The notes: generated from the letters alone by a model not told the origin. Positions 1 to 5,996 are shown, counted from the first letter of the stretch. The stretch: DNA of 9,508 nucleotides from Caulobacter sp. B11 (GCF_002737765.1 NZ_PEGG01000040.1:1-9508), one strand, 5' to 3'. Program-made: numbers and translations.

Positions 1-774
1 GCCGCCAGCCAGCTGCGGATCGCGTCGCCCGAGGTGTTGTTGTCGGCCAGCAGGCCGCGTTCGCGCAGGGCCGTGGCGATGCCGACGAACGGCTTGCCGT
101 TGCCGCCGGCGAAGGCGGCGCGCACCCGGCGACCGTCGGGCAGGACCAGGACGCCGGAACCCTGGATCTGCAGGAAGAACAGGTCTTCCGGCCGCAGCCA
201 GGCCAGGGGCTTGTCGATCGGCGAGGCCTCGATGGCGGCGCGGTCGGGATAGGGTTCGAAGCGACCGTCCCGGACCCGGCCGGTGACCTTCTTGCCGGCG
301 AGGCCGGGGTCGAAGGGGCTTTAGGTCCAGCACCATCAGGTCGGCGGGCAGGCCGCGCATCGGGGCGCTGAACTCGGCCGAGCGCGACATGCGCGCATCG
401 TATTGTGGGGCGAAATAGGCGGTCAGCAGGCCCTGGCCGGCGACCGGCTCGGGCCGGAAATTGGCCTCGAGGAACAGCCGCGCCGAGGCGTCGTCGGCCG
501 TCTCCGCGCCCCGGGCGCGACGGCAGACCTCGGCCATGTCGGCGTCGCGGGCCGCGCCGCAGCCCTGGCGGAAGGCTTCGAGCGCGGCGCCATGATCTTC
601 CTGCGGCCAGCCGTCGAGCGTCGCGAAGCTCAAGGCGCCGGGCGAGGGGATCAAGGACGTCCCGACGCTGACGGGCCCGGGCGTCGCCGAGGTCGTCGGC
701 GCGGGCGCCGGGGTGGTAGTACAGGCCGCCAGCGCCAGGAGTGCGGCGACAGCGATCAGGCCCCGGCGCAGCAT
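1..774 (-). CDS. mltA: Membrane-bound lytic murein transglycosylase A, MltA (3' end outside window; one frameshift)
   Basis: Lytic transglycosylases of the MltA family cleave the MurNAc-GlcNAc bond of peptidoglycan from the periplasmic side. The reading from ATG at 774 starts MLRRGLIAVAALLALAAC, a lipoprotein signal with a lipobox ending at Cys18. It continues with a Pro/Thr-rich linker and then family signatures: LTAYFAPQYDA (near residues 120-130), FFLQIQGSG, and AGGNGKPFVGIA. About 153 codons are in frame. At 315-318 a run of four G (four C in the coding strand) should be three. Removing one base restores DLKPFDPGLAGKKVTGRV and an open frame to the window edge. The C-terminal half of the double-psi barrel, with the catalytic Asp, lies outside, so activity cannot be judged. 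The stop codon of the upstream tim44 gene directly abuts this ATG, and a GGAGGCG ribosome site lies in the end of tim44, so the two are probably translationally coupled. Family call is firm. Confidence 0.88.
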   Translation of the reverse strand, partial: MLRRGLIAVAALLALAACTTTPAPAPTTSATPGPVSVGTSLIPSPGALSFATLDGWPQEDHGAALEAFRQGCGAARDADMAEVCRRARGAETADDASARLFLEANFRPEPVAGQGLLTAYFAPQYDARMSRSAEFSAPMRGLPADLMVLDLKPLRPRPRRQEGHRPGPGRSLRTLSRPRRHRGLADRQAPGLAAAGRPVLPADPGFRRPGPARRSPGARRLRRRQRQAVRRHRHGPARTRPAGRQQHLGRRDPQLAGG

Positions 775-1378
775 TTACGCCTCCGCGACGTCGACGCGGA
801 CCAGGGTCCAGTTGGGATTGGCGCTCTTCAGATCGCGCTCGAAGGTCCACAGATCGGCGGTGCGGCGGTCATCGACCGCTTCACCCGCCGCGCTGATCGA
901 GCGGGTGCGCACCTCGGCGAGGATCCGCACCACCACCCGGGCGGTGTCGTCGACCACGCTGGCGGATTCCAGAATCGGTGCGCGGCGGCACCAGGAACTC
1001 GGCCTTCTCGGTGCGGCCCTCGGCTTCGCGCGCCACGATCGCGGCCTCGAAATTGGCCATCACGTCGTCCGCCAGCAGCGGCTTGAGTGTCTCACGGTCC
1101 CCCAGAGCGAAGGCCTTGACGATCATCTCATAGGCCTGGCGGGCCCCGGACAGGAAATGGGCGACATCGAAATCACCCTGACGCGCCCTCAGGGCGGCCA
1201 GGCCTGTCAGCTGCGCGGCGGCCGCGGTTTCAGGCACGCTCGGCTCGACCGAGGGGCTTGAGGGGACGCGCGCCGGGGCGGCGTCCTCAGGCTGACGCCC
1301 CACGCGACGGCCCAGCGTCGCATAGAGCTGGTAGAGTACGACCGCGGCCAGGGCCGCCCAGATAAACCATTCAATCAC
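775..1378 (-). CDS. Tim44/TimA-domain putative adaptor protein, membrane-anchored (one frameshift)
   Basis: I chose the GTG at 1378, preceded by a purine-rich GGAAAAAGA ribosome site. It gives VIEWFIWAALAAVVLYQLY, one N-terminal membrane segment followed by a short basic stretch and a Pro/Ala-rich linker. The C-terminal half is a Tim44-like domain: GARQAYEMIVKAFALGD, DRETLKPLLADDV, then RRTADLWTFERDLKSANPNW near the end. Bacterial Tim44-domain proteins of this type sit in the inner membrane facing the cytoplasm; their role is poorly defined, and protein or import-complex adaptor work is proposed. The frame changes near 971-979, between Thr134 and the following ILESASVVDDTARV. One extra base, or two missing ones (for example GATATT read as GATT, restoring TDILES), would explain it. 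The repaired protein is about 200 residues. It ends in TAA at 777-775, directly touching the mltA start. Family assignment rests on the C-terminal motif and the secB/mltA neighbourhood seen in Caulobacter. Confidence 0.82.
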
Positions 1379-1418
1379 GAATCTTTTTCCGTTCCGTCTA
1401 CCCGTCGGCCCCCCCGAC

Positions 1419-1436
1419 CTCACCTATATAGGTGAG
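1419..1436. promoter_or_regulatory. Perfect 18-bp palindrome, candidate operator
   Basis: CTCACCTATATAGGTGAG is a perfect inverted repeat with 9-base arms and no spacer, with an AT-rich core in very GC-rich DNA. It lies 41 bases before the tim44 start and 108 bases before the secB start, and it covers the proposed -10 element of tim44. Such a position suits a dimeric repressor. The alternative is a hairpin at the transcript start, but with no loop and an AT core this is weaker. No factor can be named from sequence alone. Confidence 0.5.
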
Positions 1437-1453
1437 ACGGGCTCCCGCGTCAG
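1425..1453 (-). promoter_or_regulatory. Candidate promoter for the tim44-mltA pair
   Basis: On the minus strand, CTGACGC (1453-1447) is followed after 14 bases by CCTATATA (1432-1425). This is close to the Caulobacter housekeeping pattern TTGACGS-N10-14-GCTANAWC. It also reads as CTGACG-17-TATATA for a standard sigma-70 promoter. Transcription would begin around 1418, about 40 bases before the tim44 GTG. The -10 element lies inside the palindrome at 1419-1436. Confidence 0.5.
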
Positions 1454-1463
1454 GCGCCTGCCG

Positions 1464-1492
1464 TTGCACGGCGGTCGCCCACATGTTAGCAG
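1464..1492 (+). promoter_or_regulatory. Weak candidate promoter for secB
   Basis: TTGCAC at 1464-1469 resembles a -35 element, and TTAGCA at 1487-1492 is a poor -10 after 17 bases. The 166-base gap between tim44 and secB must hold the secB promoter, and this is the best pair I can see. The match is marginal and I give it little weight. Confidence 0.2.
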
Positions 1493-1544
1493 CGCCGCTC
1501 TCTCCTAGCGGGCCTGAACGGCGCCGAATACGGATTTATGGCTC

Positions 1545-2033
1545 ATGACCGACACCACCGCCGCTCCGCCCGCGCCTGAAGGCGACATCGTACCGGAAAC
1601 CGGCATCCGCATCATCGCCCAGTTTCTGCGCGATTTCTCCTTCGAGAGCCCGCATGCCCCCGACTCCCTGCGGGGCGGCGCGCAGCCGGCGATCGACATG
1701 GGCGTCGAGATGAACGCCCGCGGTCGCACCGACGGCCTGTTCGAGGTCGACCTCAAGCTCTCGGCCCGCGCCACCCGCGAAGACCAGCCGGTGTTCCATG
1801 TCGAAGTCGTCTATGGCGGCCTCTTCCAGATCGGCGGCGTGCCCGAGGCCGATCTCGAGCCGGTGCTGCTGATCGAATGCCCGCGCTTCCTGTTCCCGTT
1901 CGCCCGTCGCCTGATCGCCGACGTCACCAGCGAAGGCGGCTTCCCGCCCTTCCTGATCGACCCGATCGACTTCGCCGGCGTCTATGCCGCGCGCAAGGCC
2001 CAGGCCGAAGGCCAGGCCGTCGGCAACGCCTGA
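1545..2033 (+). CDS. secB: Protein-export chaperone SecB
   Basis: SecB is a homotetrameric cytoplasmic chaperone that keeps preproteins unfolded and hands them to SecA. The 162-residue product has the usual length and the family signatures: [17 protein letters not shown] near residues 23-39, the beta-strand region [10 protein letters not shown], then [13 protein letters not shown], and the acidic strand [21 protein letters not shown]. Next come the [17 protein letters not shown] motif and an Ala/Gln-rich tail. The ATG at 1545 gives the common MTDTT-type N-terminus. A nearby ATG at 1538 is in another frame. The ribosome site is weak. The gene is divergent from tim44 and converges on cenR, with the terminator at 2058-2095 between. 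The sequence is intact, unlike several neighbours. Confidence 0.96.
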   Translation: MTDTTAAPPAPEGDIVPETGIRIIAQFLRDFSFESPHAPDSLRGGAQPAIDMGVEMNARGRTDGLFEVDLKLSARATREDQPVFHVEVVYGGLFQIGGVPEADLEPVLLIECPRFLFPFARRLIADVTSEGGFPPFLIDPIDFAGVYAARKAQAEGQAVGNA

Positions 2034-2057
2034 TCACGGGCCGAGCGTCTGAATGAC

Positions 2058-2095
2058 AAAAGCCCCGGTCGCACGCAGCGGCCGGGGCTTTTTCT
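2058..2095. terminator. Bidirectional rho-independent terminator between secB and cenR
   Basis: AAAAGCCCCGG (2058-2068) pairs with CCGGGGCTTTT (2082-2092), and the stem extends inward by a G-U pair and several further pairs to a short loop around 2073-2077. A T run follows on the plus strand, and the A run before the stem gives the same on the minus strand. It lies 25 bases after the secB stop and about 37 bases past the cenR stop, so it can end both convergent transcripts. Confidence 0.9.
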
Positions 2096-2131
2096 TGTTG
2101 GGACCGTCAATGGCCGGCGAACCAGGGCCGC

Positions 2132-2818
2132 TCAGGGCTGCAGGCGATAGCCGCCGGTCTCGGTGATCAGGATCCGCGCCACGGTGGGATCGGGCTCGAT
2201 CTTCTGCCGCAGGCGATAGACGTGGGTTTCCAGGGTGTGGGTCGTGACCCCGGCGTTGTAGCCCCAGACCTCGGTCAGCAGCTCCTCGCGCGACACCGGC
2301 TTGGATCCGGCGCGGTAGAGGTATTTCAGGATGTTGGTTTCCTTCTCGGTCAACCGCACCTTTTTCTGCTTGTCGTCGACCAGCAGCTTGGCCGAGGGCC
2401 GAAACTCGTAGGGTCCGATCCGGAACAGGGCGTCTTCCGAGGCTTCATAGCTGCGCAGCTGGGCGCGAATGCGGGCCAGCAGCACGCCGAAGCGGAAGGG
2501 CTTGGTGACATAGTCATTGGCCCCCGACTCCAGGCCCAGGATGGTGTCGGAGTCGCTGGCCGCCGCCGTCAGCATGATCACCGGGGCGGTCACGGCGTTC
2601 TTGCGCATCAGCCGGCAGGCCTCACGACCGTCCATGTCGGGCAGGTCGACATCGAGCAGGACCAGGTCCGGCTTGATCTCGCGGGCCAGCCGCACGCCCT
2701 CGCCCGCCGTGGCGGCTTCGGCGACGGTAAACTCTTCATGCAACTGAAGCTGTTCGGCCAAGGCGCCGCGCAGGTCGTCGTCGTCGTCGATCAGAAGCAG
2801 GGTCTTGCGTTGCGCCAT
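2132..2818 (-). CDS. cenR: OmpR-family response regulator, CenR type
   Basis: The 228-residue product has a receiver domain (residues about 6-120) and an OmpR/PhoB winged helix (about 135-226). Receiver residues are complete: the acidic run starting at D11, phosphoacceptor D56 in LVLLDVDLPDMDG, T84 in IMLTAAA and K106 in YVTKPF. The DNA-binding part shows LTEKETNILKYLYR, SREELLTEVWGY and THTLETHVYRLRQKI. In Caulobacter crescentus CenR works with the kinase CenK, is essential and controls envelope integrity; this locus, close to secB and yggS and with this sequence, fits that gene. No kinase is adjacent, as expected. I chose ATG at 2818. An in-frame GTG at 2833 has an AAGGGG ribosome site 7 bases upstream, inside the palindrome at 2838-2861, and would add five residues (VHVHA). 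That start is a real alternative. Confidence 0.92.
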   Translation of the reverse strand: MAQRKTLLLIDDDDDLRGALAEQLQLHEEFTVAEAATAGEGVRLAREIKPDLVLLDVDLPDMDGREACRLMRKNAVTAPVIMLTAAASDSDTILGLESGANDYVTKPFRFGVLLARIRAQLRSYEASEDALFRIGPYEFRPSAKLLVDDKQKKVRLTEKETNILKYLYRAGSKPVSREELLTEVWGYNAGVTTHTLETHVYRLRQKIEPDPTVARILITETGGYRLQP

Positions 2819-2837
2819 GGCGTGAACATGCACCGCG

Positions 2838-2861
2838 CCGCCCCTTGGCGCCAAGGGGCGG
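2838..2861. promoter_or_regulatory. Perfect 24-bp palindrome between divergent cenR and L,D-transpeptidase genes
   Basis: The arms CCGCCCCTTGGC and GCCAAGGGGCGG are exact reverse complements with no spacer. The element sits in the 61-base gap between the cenR ATG (2818) and the transpeptidase ATG (2880). Each arm carries an AAGGGG that reads as a ribosome binding site, one toward each gene. It could be an operator for a dimeric regulator serving both genes, possibly CenR itself, or a hairpin in the leader of either mRNA. The sequence does not decide between these. Confidence 0.55.
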
Positions 2862-2879
2862 TTGCGGCAGAACCGACTG

Positions 2880-3389
2880 ATGATCTTTCGCGCGCACCCC
2901 GATGGCCGGTTCGAGCTCCCCCAGCGCCTGACGCGCTGCGCCCTGGGCAAGGGCGGCGTCACCCCGGCCAGCGCCAAGCGCGAGGGCGACGAAACCAGTC
3001 CGATCGGGGTCTGGGCGATCCGCGAAATCCTCTATCGACCCGACGTCTATCCCGAAGGGCCGGTCACCGCCCTGCCCAGTCGGCCGATCGCGCCGAGCGA
3101 CGGTTGGTGCGATGCGCCCGAAGATCGCGCCTATAACCGGCCCGTGACCCTGCCCTATCCGGCCAGCGCCGAGCGCCTGTGGCGCGACGACCATTGCTAC
3201 GACCTGGTCGGCGTCCTGGCCCACAACGACGATCCGCCGATCCCGGGGCGGGGCTCGGCGATCTTCCTGCATCTGGCGCGGGACGGCTATCCGGGCACCG
3301 AAGGCTGCGTGGCCTTAGCGCGCGACGATCTGGAAGCCTTGCTGGCGACGGCCCGGCCCGGCGACGCGATCGAGATCGCCGCCAGCTAG
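2880..3389 (+). CDS. L,D-transpeptidase (YkuD) fold protein, no signal peptide
   Basis: YkuD-fold enzymes use a catalytic Cys to form or edit 3-3 cross-links or attach proteins in peptidoglycan. The 169-residue product has the expected order of motifs: an N-terminal strand region CALGKGGV, KREGDETSPIGVW (residues about 33-45), AHNDDPPIPGRGSAIFLH with H115 and H131, then GTEGCVAL with the likely catalytic C143. The Cys-containing loop is GTEGC rather than the textbook HGxxGx, which is typical of a shorter, cytoplasmic-looking branch of the family. No signal peptide or lipobox is visible, so the site of action is uncertain. ATG at 2880 is preferred. An in-frame TTG at 2862 lies only 3 bases after an AAGGGG and would add six residues. 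The gene is divergent from cenR. Its stop overlaps the yggS stop in a single CTAG. Confidence 0.88.
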   Translation: MIFRAHPDGRFELPQRLTRCALGKGGVTPASAKREGDETSPIGVWAIREILYRPDVYPEGPVTALPSRPIAPSDGWCDAPEDRAYNRPVTLPYPASAERLWRDDHCYDLVGVLAHNDDPPIPGRGSAIFLHLARDGYPGTEGCVALARDDLEALLATARPGDAIEIAAS

Positions 3390-4027
3390 CGACGTCCGAA
3401 GATCGCCGAGCCGACTCGGACCGAGGTGGCGCCGCAGGCGATGGCCGCTTCGAAATCGTCGCTCATGCCCATCGACAGCTTTTCCAGGCCATTGCGGGCG
3501 GCCAGGGCGGCCAGGGCCGTGAAATAGGGCTCCGGGGCCTCGTCGGCCGGGGGAATGCACATCAGGCCCTCGATCGGCAGGCCCAGATCACGACAGAGCC
3601 GCAGGAAGCCGTCGGTCTCCGCCGGGGCGACGCCCGCCTTTTGCGGCTCCTCGCCGATATTGACCTGGACATAGAGGCGGGGGGTCTTGCCCTGGCGCGC
3701 GATCTCCGCGGCCAGCACCCGGGCCAGCTTTTCCCGGTCCAGGCTTTCGATGACATCGAAGAACGCCACCGCCTCGGCGGCCTTGTTGGTCTGCAAGGGA
3801 CCGATCAGCCGCAGTTCGACCTGGTCGCGGTCGTCGCGCCAACGGCCCATCGCCTCCTGGACGCGGTTTTCGCCAAACACCCGCTGGCCAGCGGCCAGGA
3901 CAGGGGCGATATGCTCCCAGGGCTGTTGCTTGGAAACCGCCACCAGGGTGACCGCCTCGGGCGGTCGACCGGCGGCGATCGCGGCGGCGGCGATGCGGGA
4001 CTGGATGGAGGCGTAGGCGTCGGACAT
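3386..4027 (-). CDS. YggS family pyridoxal 5'-phosphate-binding protein (PLPBP)
   Basis: YggS/PLPBP proteins bind PLP without known catalysis and help keep vitamin B6 and amino-acid balance. The product is 213 residues, slightly shorter than E. coli YggS. Conserved blocks are VTLVAVSKQQP with the PLP-linking K33, FGENRVQEA (51-59), LRLIGPLQTNK (about 73-82), VQVNIGEEPQKAG (about 121-132), IEGLMCIPP and LSMGMSDDFEAAIACGATSVRVG near the end, followed by SAIFGRR. The first ATG giving MSDAYASIQSRI at 4027 matches family N-termini; a longer open frame to 4168 has no family-like sequence. The gene converges on the transpeptidase gene and shares the CTAG stop with it. Its start codon overlaps the proposed start of the divergent thiE-like gene, so any promoter must lie within that coding sequence. 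Confidence 0.95.
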   Translation of the reverse strand: MSDAYASIQSRIAAAAIAAGRPPEAVTLVAVSKQQPWEHIAPVLAAGQRVFGENRVQEAMGRWRDDRDQVELRLIGPLQTNKAAEAVAFFDVIESLDREKLARVLAAEIARQGKTPRLYVQVNIGEEPQKAGVAPAETDGFLRLCRDLGLPIEGLMCIPPADEAPEPYFTALAALAARNGLEKLSMGMSDDFEAAIACGATSVRVGSAIFGRR

Positions 4028-4660
4028 GGGCCTGCAACACGACTTCGATGAGATCGAGCTCCTGTCTAGAACGGCGGCCGGCCTGCGCCCATGGGCCTTC
4101 GGCGGAAAACCCGCGCCGCGGCTGATGTTCTTCACCGATCCGGCGCGAACCCCCGACCCGGAGGCCATCGCCGAGCGCCTGCCGAGGGGCTCGGCCGTGG
4201 TCTATCGGGCGTTCGGCGCGGCGCAGGCCGAGGCGACCGCCCGCGCCTGAGAGCGATCGCCACCCGCCGGGGCCTTGTCCTGCTGATCGGGGCCGACCCG
4301 GCCCTGGCCGAGGCCGTGGCCGCCGATGGTCTGCACATGCCCGAGCGACTGATCTCGCAGATTCCGGCCCTGAAAGCCCAGCATCCGGCCTGGCTGATCA
4401 CCGCCGCCGCCCACGACGCCCCGGCGGCGGCGGCGGCGAGTCGGGTCGGCGTGGACGCCATCGTGGTGTCGCCGGTCTTCGCCAGCCTTCAGCCCGTCGG
4501 CGGGCAAGCCCCTGGGGCTGGACGGACTGAAGGACGTGATGTCGGCGTCCCGCGCGCCGGCCTACGCTCTAGGCGGCGTCACGGGCGCACGGCGGCTCTG
4601 CTGCTGGGCAGCGAGGTTATCGGGATCGCGGGGGTGGAGGCCTTCAGTCCTAGAACTTGA
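4026..4660 (+). CDS. ThiE/TenI-like thiamine phosphate synthase family protein (three frameshifts)
   Basis: Repaired, this reads as an about 211-residue TIM-barrel protein of the thiamine-phosphate synthase superfamily. Visible blocks are APRLMFFTDPARTPDPEAIAE, GSAVVYRAFGA, LVLLIGADPALAEAVAADG followed by LHMPE, VGVDAIVVSPVFASL, GKPLGLDGLKDV, ALGGVTGA and LGSEVIGIAGVEAF. ThiE joins HMP-pyrophosphate and thiazole phosphate; here the usual IND-R substrate loop reads IGADP, so it may be a TenI-like or divergent member. Three breaks are needed: a missing C at 4246-4247 (GCCTGA for GCCCTGA), an extra base near 4487-4490, and a missing C at 4588-4589. As written, translation stops at 4250. The start at 4026 overlaps the yggS start and is uncertain; residues from about ELLSRTAAGLRPW onward look genuine. 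No other thiamine gene is nearby. The gene ends 11 bases inside the convergent ntrZ-like gene. Confidence 0.75.
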
Positions 4661-5065
4661 AGGCGGTTTCCAACTTCACGCGGGGCGCGGGCTCGCGATT
4701 GTCGTTCTTGCGGGCGGCCAGGGCGGGATCGTTGTCGCCAGAGCCACGGCGCCGCCGACCCGGATCGACGGGGTCACGCGGAAATAGGCCCCGGCCTGCA
4801 CGTCCTTCAATTGGAAGTCACGGCCGACGGGCTGGTCGAGATCGAGCTTGAGGCCCCACTTGCCCTTCAGAGCGTCCCATTGAAGGGTCTTCTTCGGGCC
4901 TTGCGGGCTGAAGGGAGCCGCGCCTTGCGACGCGTTCGAGAAGTCGCCCTTGACGGTGAAGTCGGTTGTCGCGGACCGGGGCTTGCTCTGAGCGTGCGCC
5001 AGCGACGCCGAACCCAGGAGGATCGCCGCCGAAACCACTGCCGTGAAAACCCGCTTCGCGAACAT
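4650..5065 (-). CDS. ntrZ: NtrZ-type small periplasmic regulatory protein (one frameshift)
   Basis: The ATG at 5065 gives a clear signal peptide, MFAKRVFTAV followed by a hydrophobic stretch and SLAHA, with cleavage predicted after Ala25. The mature part contains KPRSATTDFTVKGD, PQGPKKTLQWDALKGKWGLK and DVQAGAYFRVTPSIRVGGAV. In Caulobacter crescentus NtrZ is, as I recall, a periplasmic protein that acts on the sensor kinase NtrY; the family name here rests on recalled similarity of the QWD-KGKWGLKLD and AGAYFRVTPS blocks. The frame breaks at 4738-4739, where CC (GG in the coding strand) should be three bases. Repair gives ALGDNDPALAARKND, then PAPRVKLETAFKF and TAG at 4652-4650, for 138 residues. 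Without repair the tail becomes an unrelated Pro/Arg-rich sequence ending near 4676. It converges on the thiE-like gene and diverges from the DUF3576 gene. A tight beta-hairpin-like C-terminus is plausible but not proven. Confidence 0.72.
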
Positions 5066-5124
5066 CACTACTCTACCTGTCACCAAAGCCTGTCCCGGTA
5101 GGGAAGTCAGACTTACCCATTAGG

Positions 5125-5152
5125 ATTAAGGGCCACGCTACAACGCGGTCAA
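5125..5152 (-). promoter_or_regulatory. Candidate promoter for the ntrZ-like gene
   Basis: On the minus strand TTGACC (5152-5147) is followed after 16 bases by CTTAAT (5130-5125), a reasonable sigma-70-like pair. The start point would fall near 5118, about 50 bases before the ATG at 5065. An AGGTAGAG ribosome site lies just upstream of that ATG. Confidence 0.4.
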
Positions 5153-5230
5153 CCGGCGTTAGATCGCGCAAAGGGTCGCAGGGGACGATTCAGGGGGCGC
5201 CTGTGGCGGTCCTGCCACGCGATTCCTGTT

Positions 5231-5256
5231 TTGACGCAGCGCCGCCGTGCTATAGA
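5231..5256 (+). promoter_or_regulatory. Caulobacter-type housekeeping promoter for the DUF3576 gene (and perhaps leuS)
   Basis: TTGACGC (5231-5237), 11 bases, then GCTATAGA (5249-5256) matches the Caulobacter pattern TTGACGS-N10-14-GCTANAWC at nearly every informative position. It gives a leader of roughly 60 bases before the ATG at 5325. The rest of the 259-base gap between ntrZ and this gene shows the divergent ntrZ promoter and two GANTC sites, and nothing else I can support. Confidence 0.62.
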
Positions 5257-5324
5257 CCGCTTCCGGCTGCGGGGGCGCGCCTGGATTGCGCGTTCGCGCC
5301 GGCGAGACATTGGAGCGAGGTACT

Positions 5325-5840
5325 ATGGCGTTTGAGCGTGGGTCGGTGTTGCGCGGCGTCGCCGCTGGCGTTCTGGCGCTGTCCGTTCTGGGCGTTTCCG
5401 CCTGCGGCAGCACCAAGGGACCCAAGGTGTTCTCGGCCGGGTCTGAAGACGGCGGCGGTTTCAATCCTTTCAAGTTCGGCAAGGGCGGCGGCAAGGCCGC
5501 GGTCAGCGAAGGCTCGATCGGCGTCAACGGCTATCTGTGGCGCGCCAGCCTCGACACCCTGTCCTTCATGCCCCTGGCCTCGGCCGACCCCTACGGCGGC
5601 GTGATCGTCACCGACTGGTACACCAATCCCGAAAAGCCCGACGAGCGCTTCAAGGCCACGGTCTATATCCTGGACACGCGGCTGCGCGCCGACGGCCTGA
5701 ACGTCGCCATCTTCAAGCAGATCAAGGACGGCGCCGGCGCCTGGGTCGACACCCCCGCCACCGATCAGACGGCGACCGATATCGAGAACGCCATCCTGAC
5801 CCGCGCGCGTCAGCTGAAGCTTTCCAACATCAAGGGCTAG
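5325..5840 (+). CDS. DUF3576 domain lipoprotein
   Basis: The 171-residue product starts with a lipoprotein signal: [11 protein letters not shown], a hydrophobic stretch, and a lipobox VSAC with Cys27. A Gly/Lys-rich linker (about residues 40-62) leads to the DUF3576 domain, with [19 protein letters not shown], the hallmark [12 protein letters not shown] (about 88-99), [21 protein letters not shown] and, near the C-terminus, [14 protein letters not shown]. The function of the family is unknown; it is a predicted membrane-anchored lipoprotein, in alphaproteobacteria often encoded just before leuS. The ATG at 5325 has GGAGCGAGG upstream and keeps the signal peptide compact; an in-frame TTG at 5286 would put 13 polar residues before it. 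The gene is intact and is followed by a 156-base gap with a strong hairpin before leuS. Confidence 0.9.
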   Translation: MAFERGSVLRGVAAGVLALSVLGVSACGSTKGPKVFSAGSEDGGGFNPFKFGKGGGKAAVSEGSIGVNGYLWRASLDTLSFMPLASADPYGGVIVTDWYTNPEKPDERFKATVYILDTRLRADGLNVAIFKQIKDGAGAWVDTPATDQTATDIENAILTRARQLKLSNIKG

Positions 5841-5862
5841 GGGCGCACGCCCCTCGCCCCGG

Positions 5863-5896
5863 GGGCGGCCTTGAGTCCACGGACCCAAGGCCGCCC
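5863..5896 (+). terminator. Strong hairpin between the DUF3576 gene and leuS
   Basis: GGGCGGCCTTG (5863-5873) pairs perfectly with CAAGGCCGCCC (5886-5896), and the inner bases extend the stem past one mismatch. Only a weak T-rich stretch (TTGGTCCATTTAG) follows, so it is a poor intrinsic terminator. It may cause partial termination, protect the 3' end, or lie in a leuS leader. A smaller hairpin, AGGGGCG (5839-5845) with CGCCCCT (5848-5854), precedes it. The rest of the gap up to 5996 shows no clear promoter. Confidence 0.5.
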
Positions 5897-5996
5897 TTGG
5901 TCCATTTAGCCCGCCGCACCGGCCGCGAAACCGCTCAAGACTTCCGCGGACCGCGCCGGTTTCGGCGTTGTTCCCCGATCAAGCTGTCTGGTTTCC

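Noticed and set aside
403..1261. Long plus-strand frames opposite mltA and tim44
   Set aside because: They are shadows; the minus strand carries clear lipoprotein, MltA and Tim44 sequence with natural starts.
2222..3136. 304-codon plus-strand frame over cenR
   Set aside because: Antisense to a complete response regulator and composed of Gly/Gln/His-rich shadow sequence.
4420..4442. GGC-repeat tract in the thiE-like gene
   Set aside because: It encodes a plain Ala run in frame, usual for GC-rich DNA, and does not coincide with a frame break.
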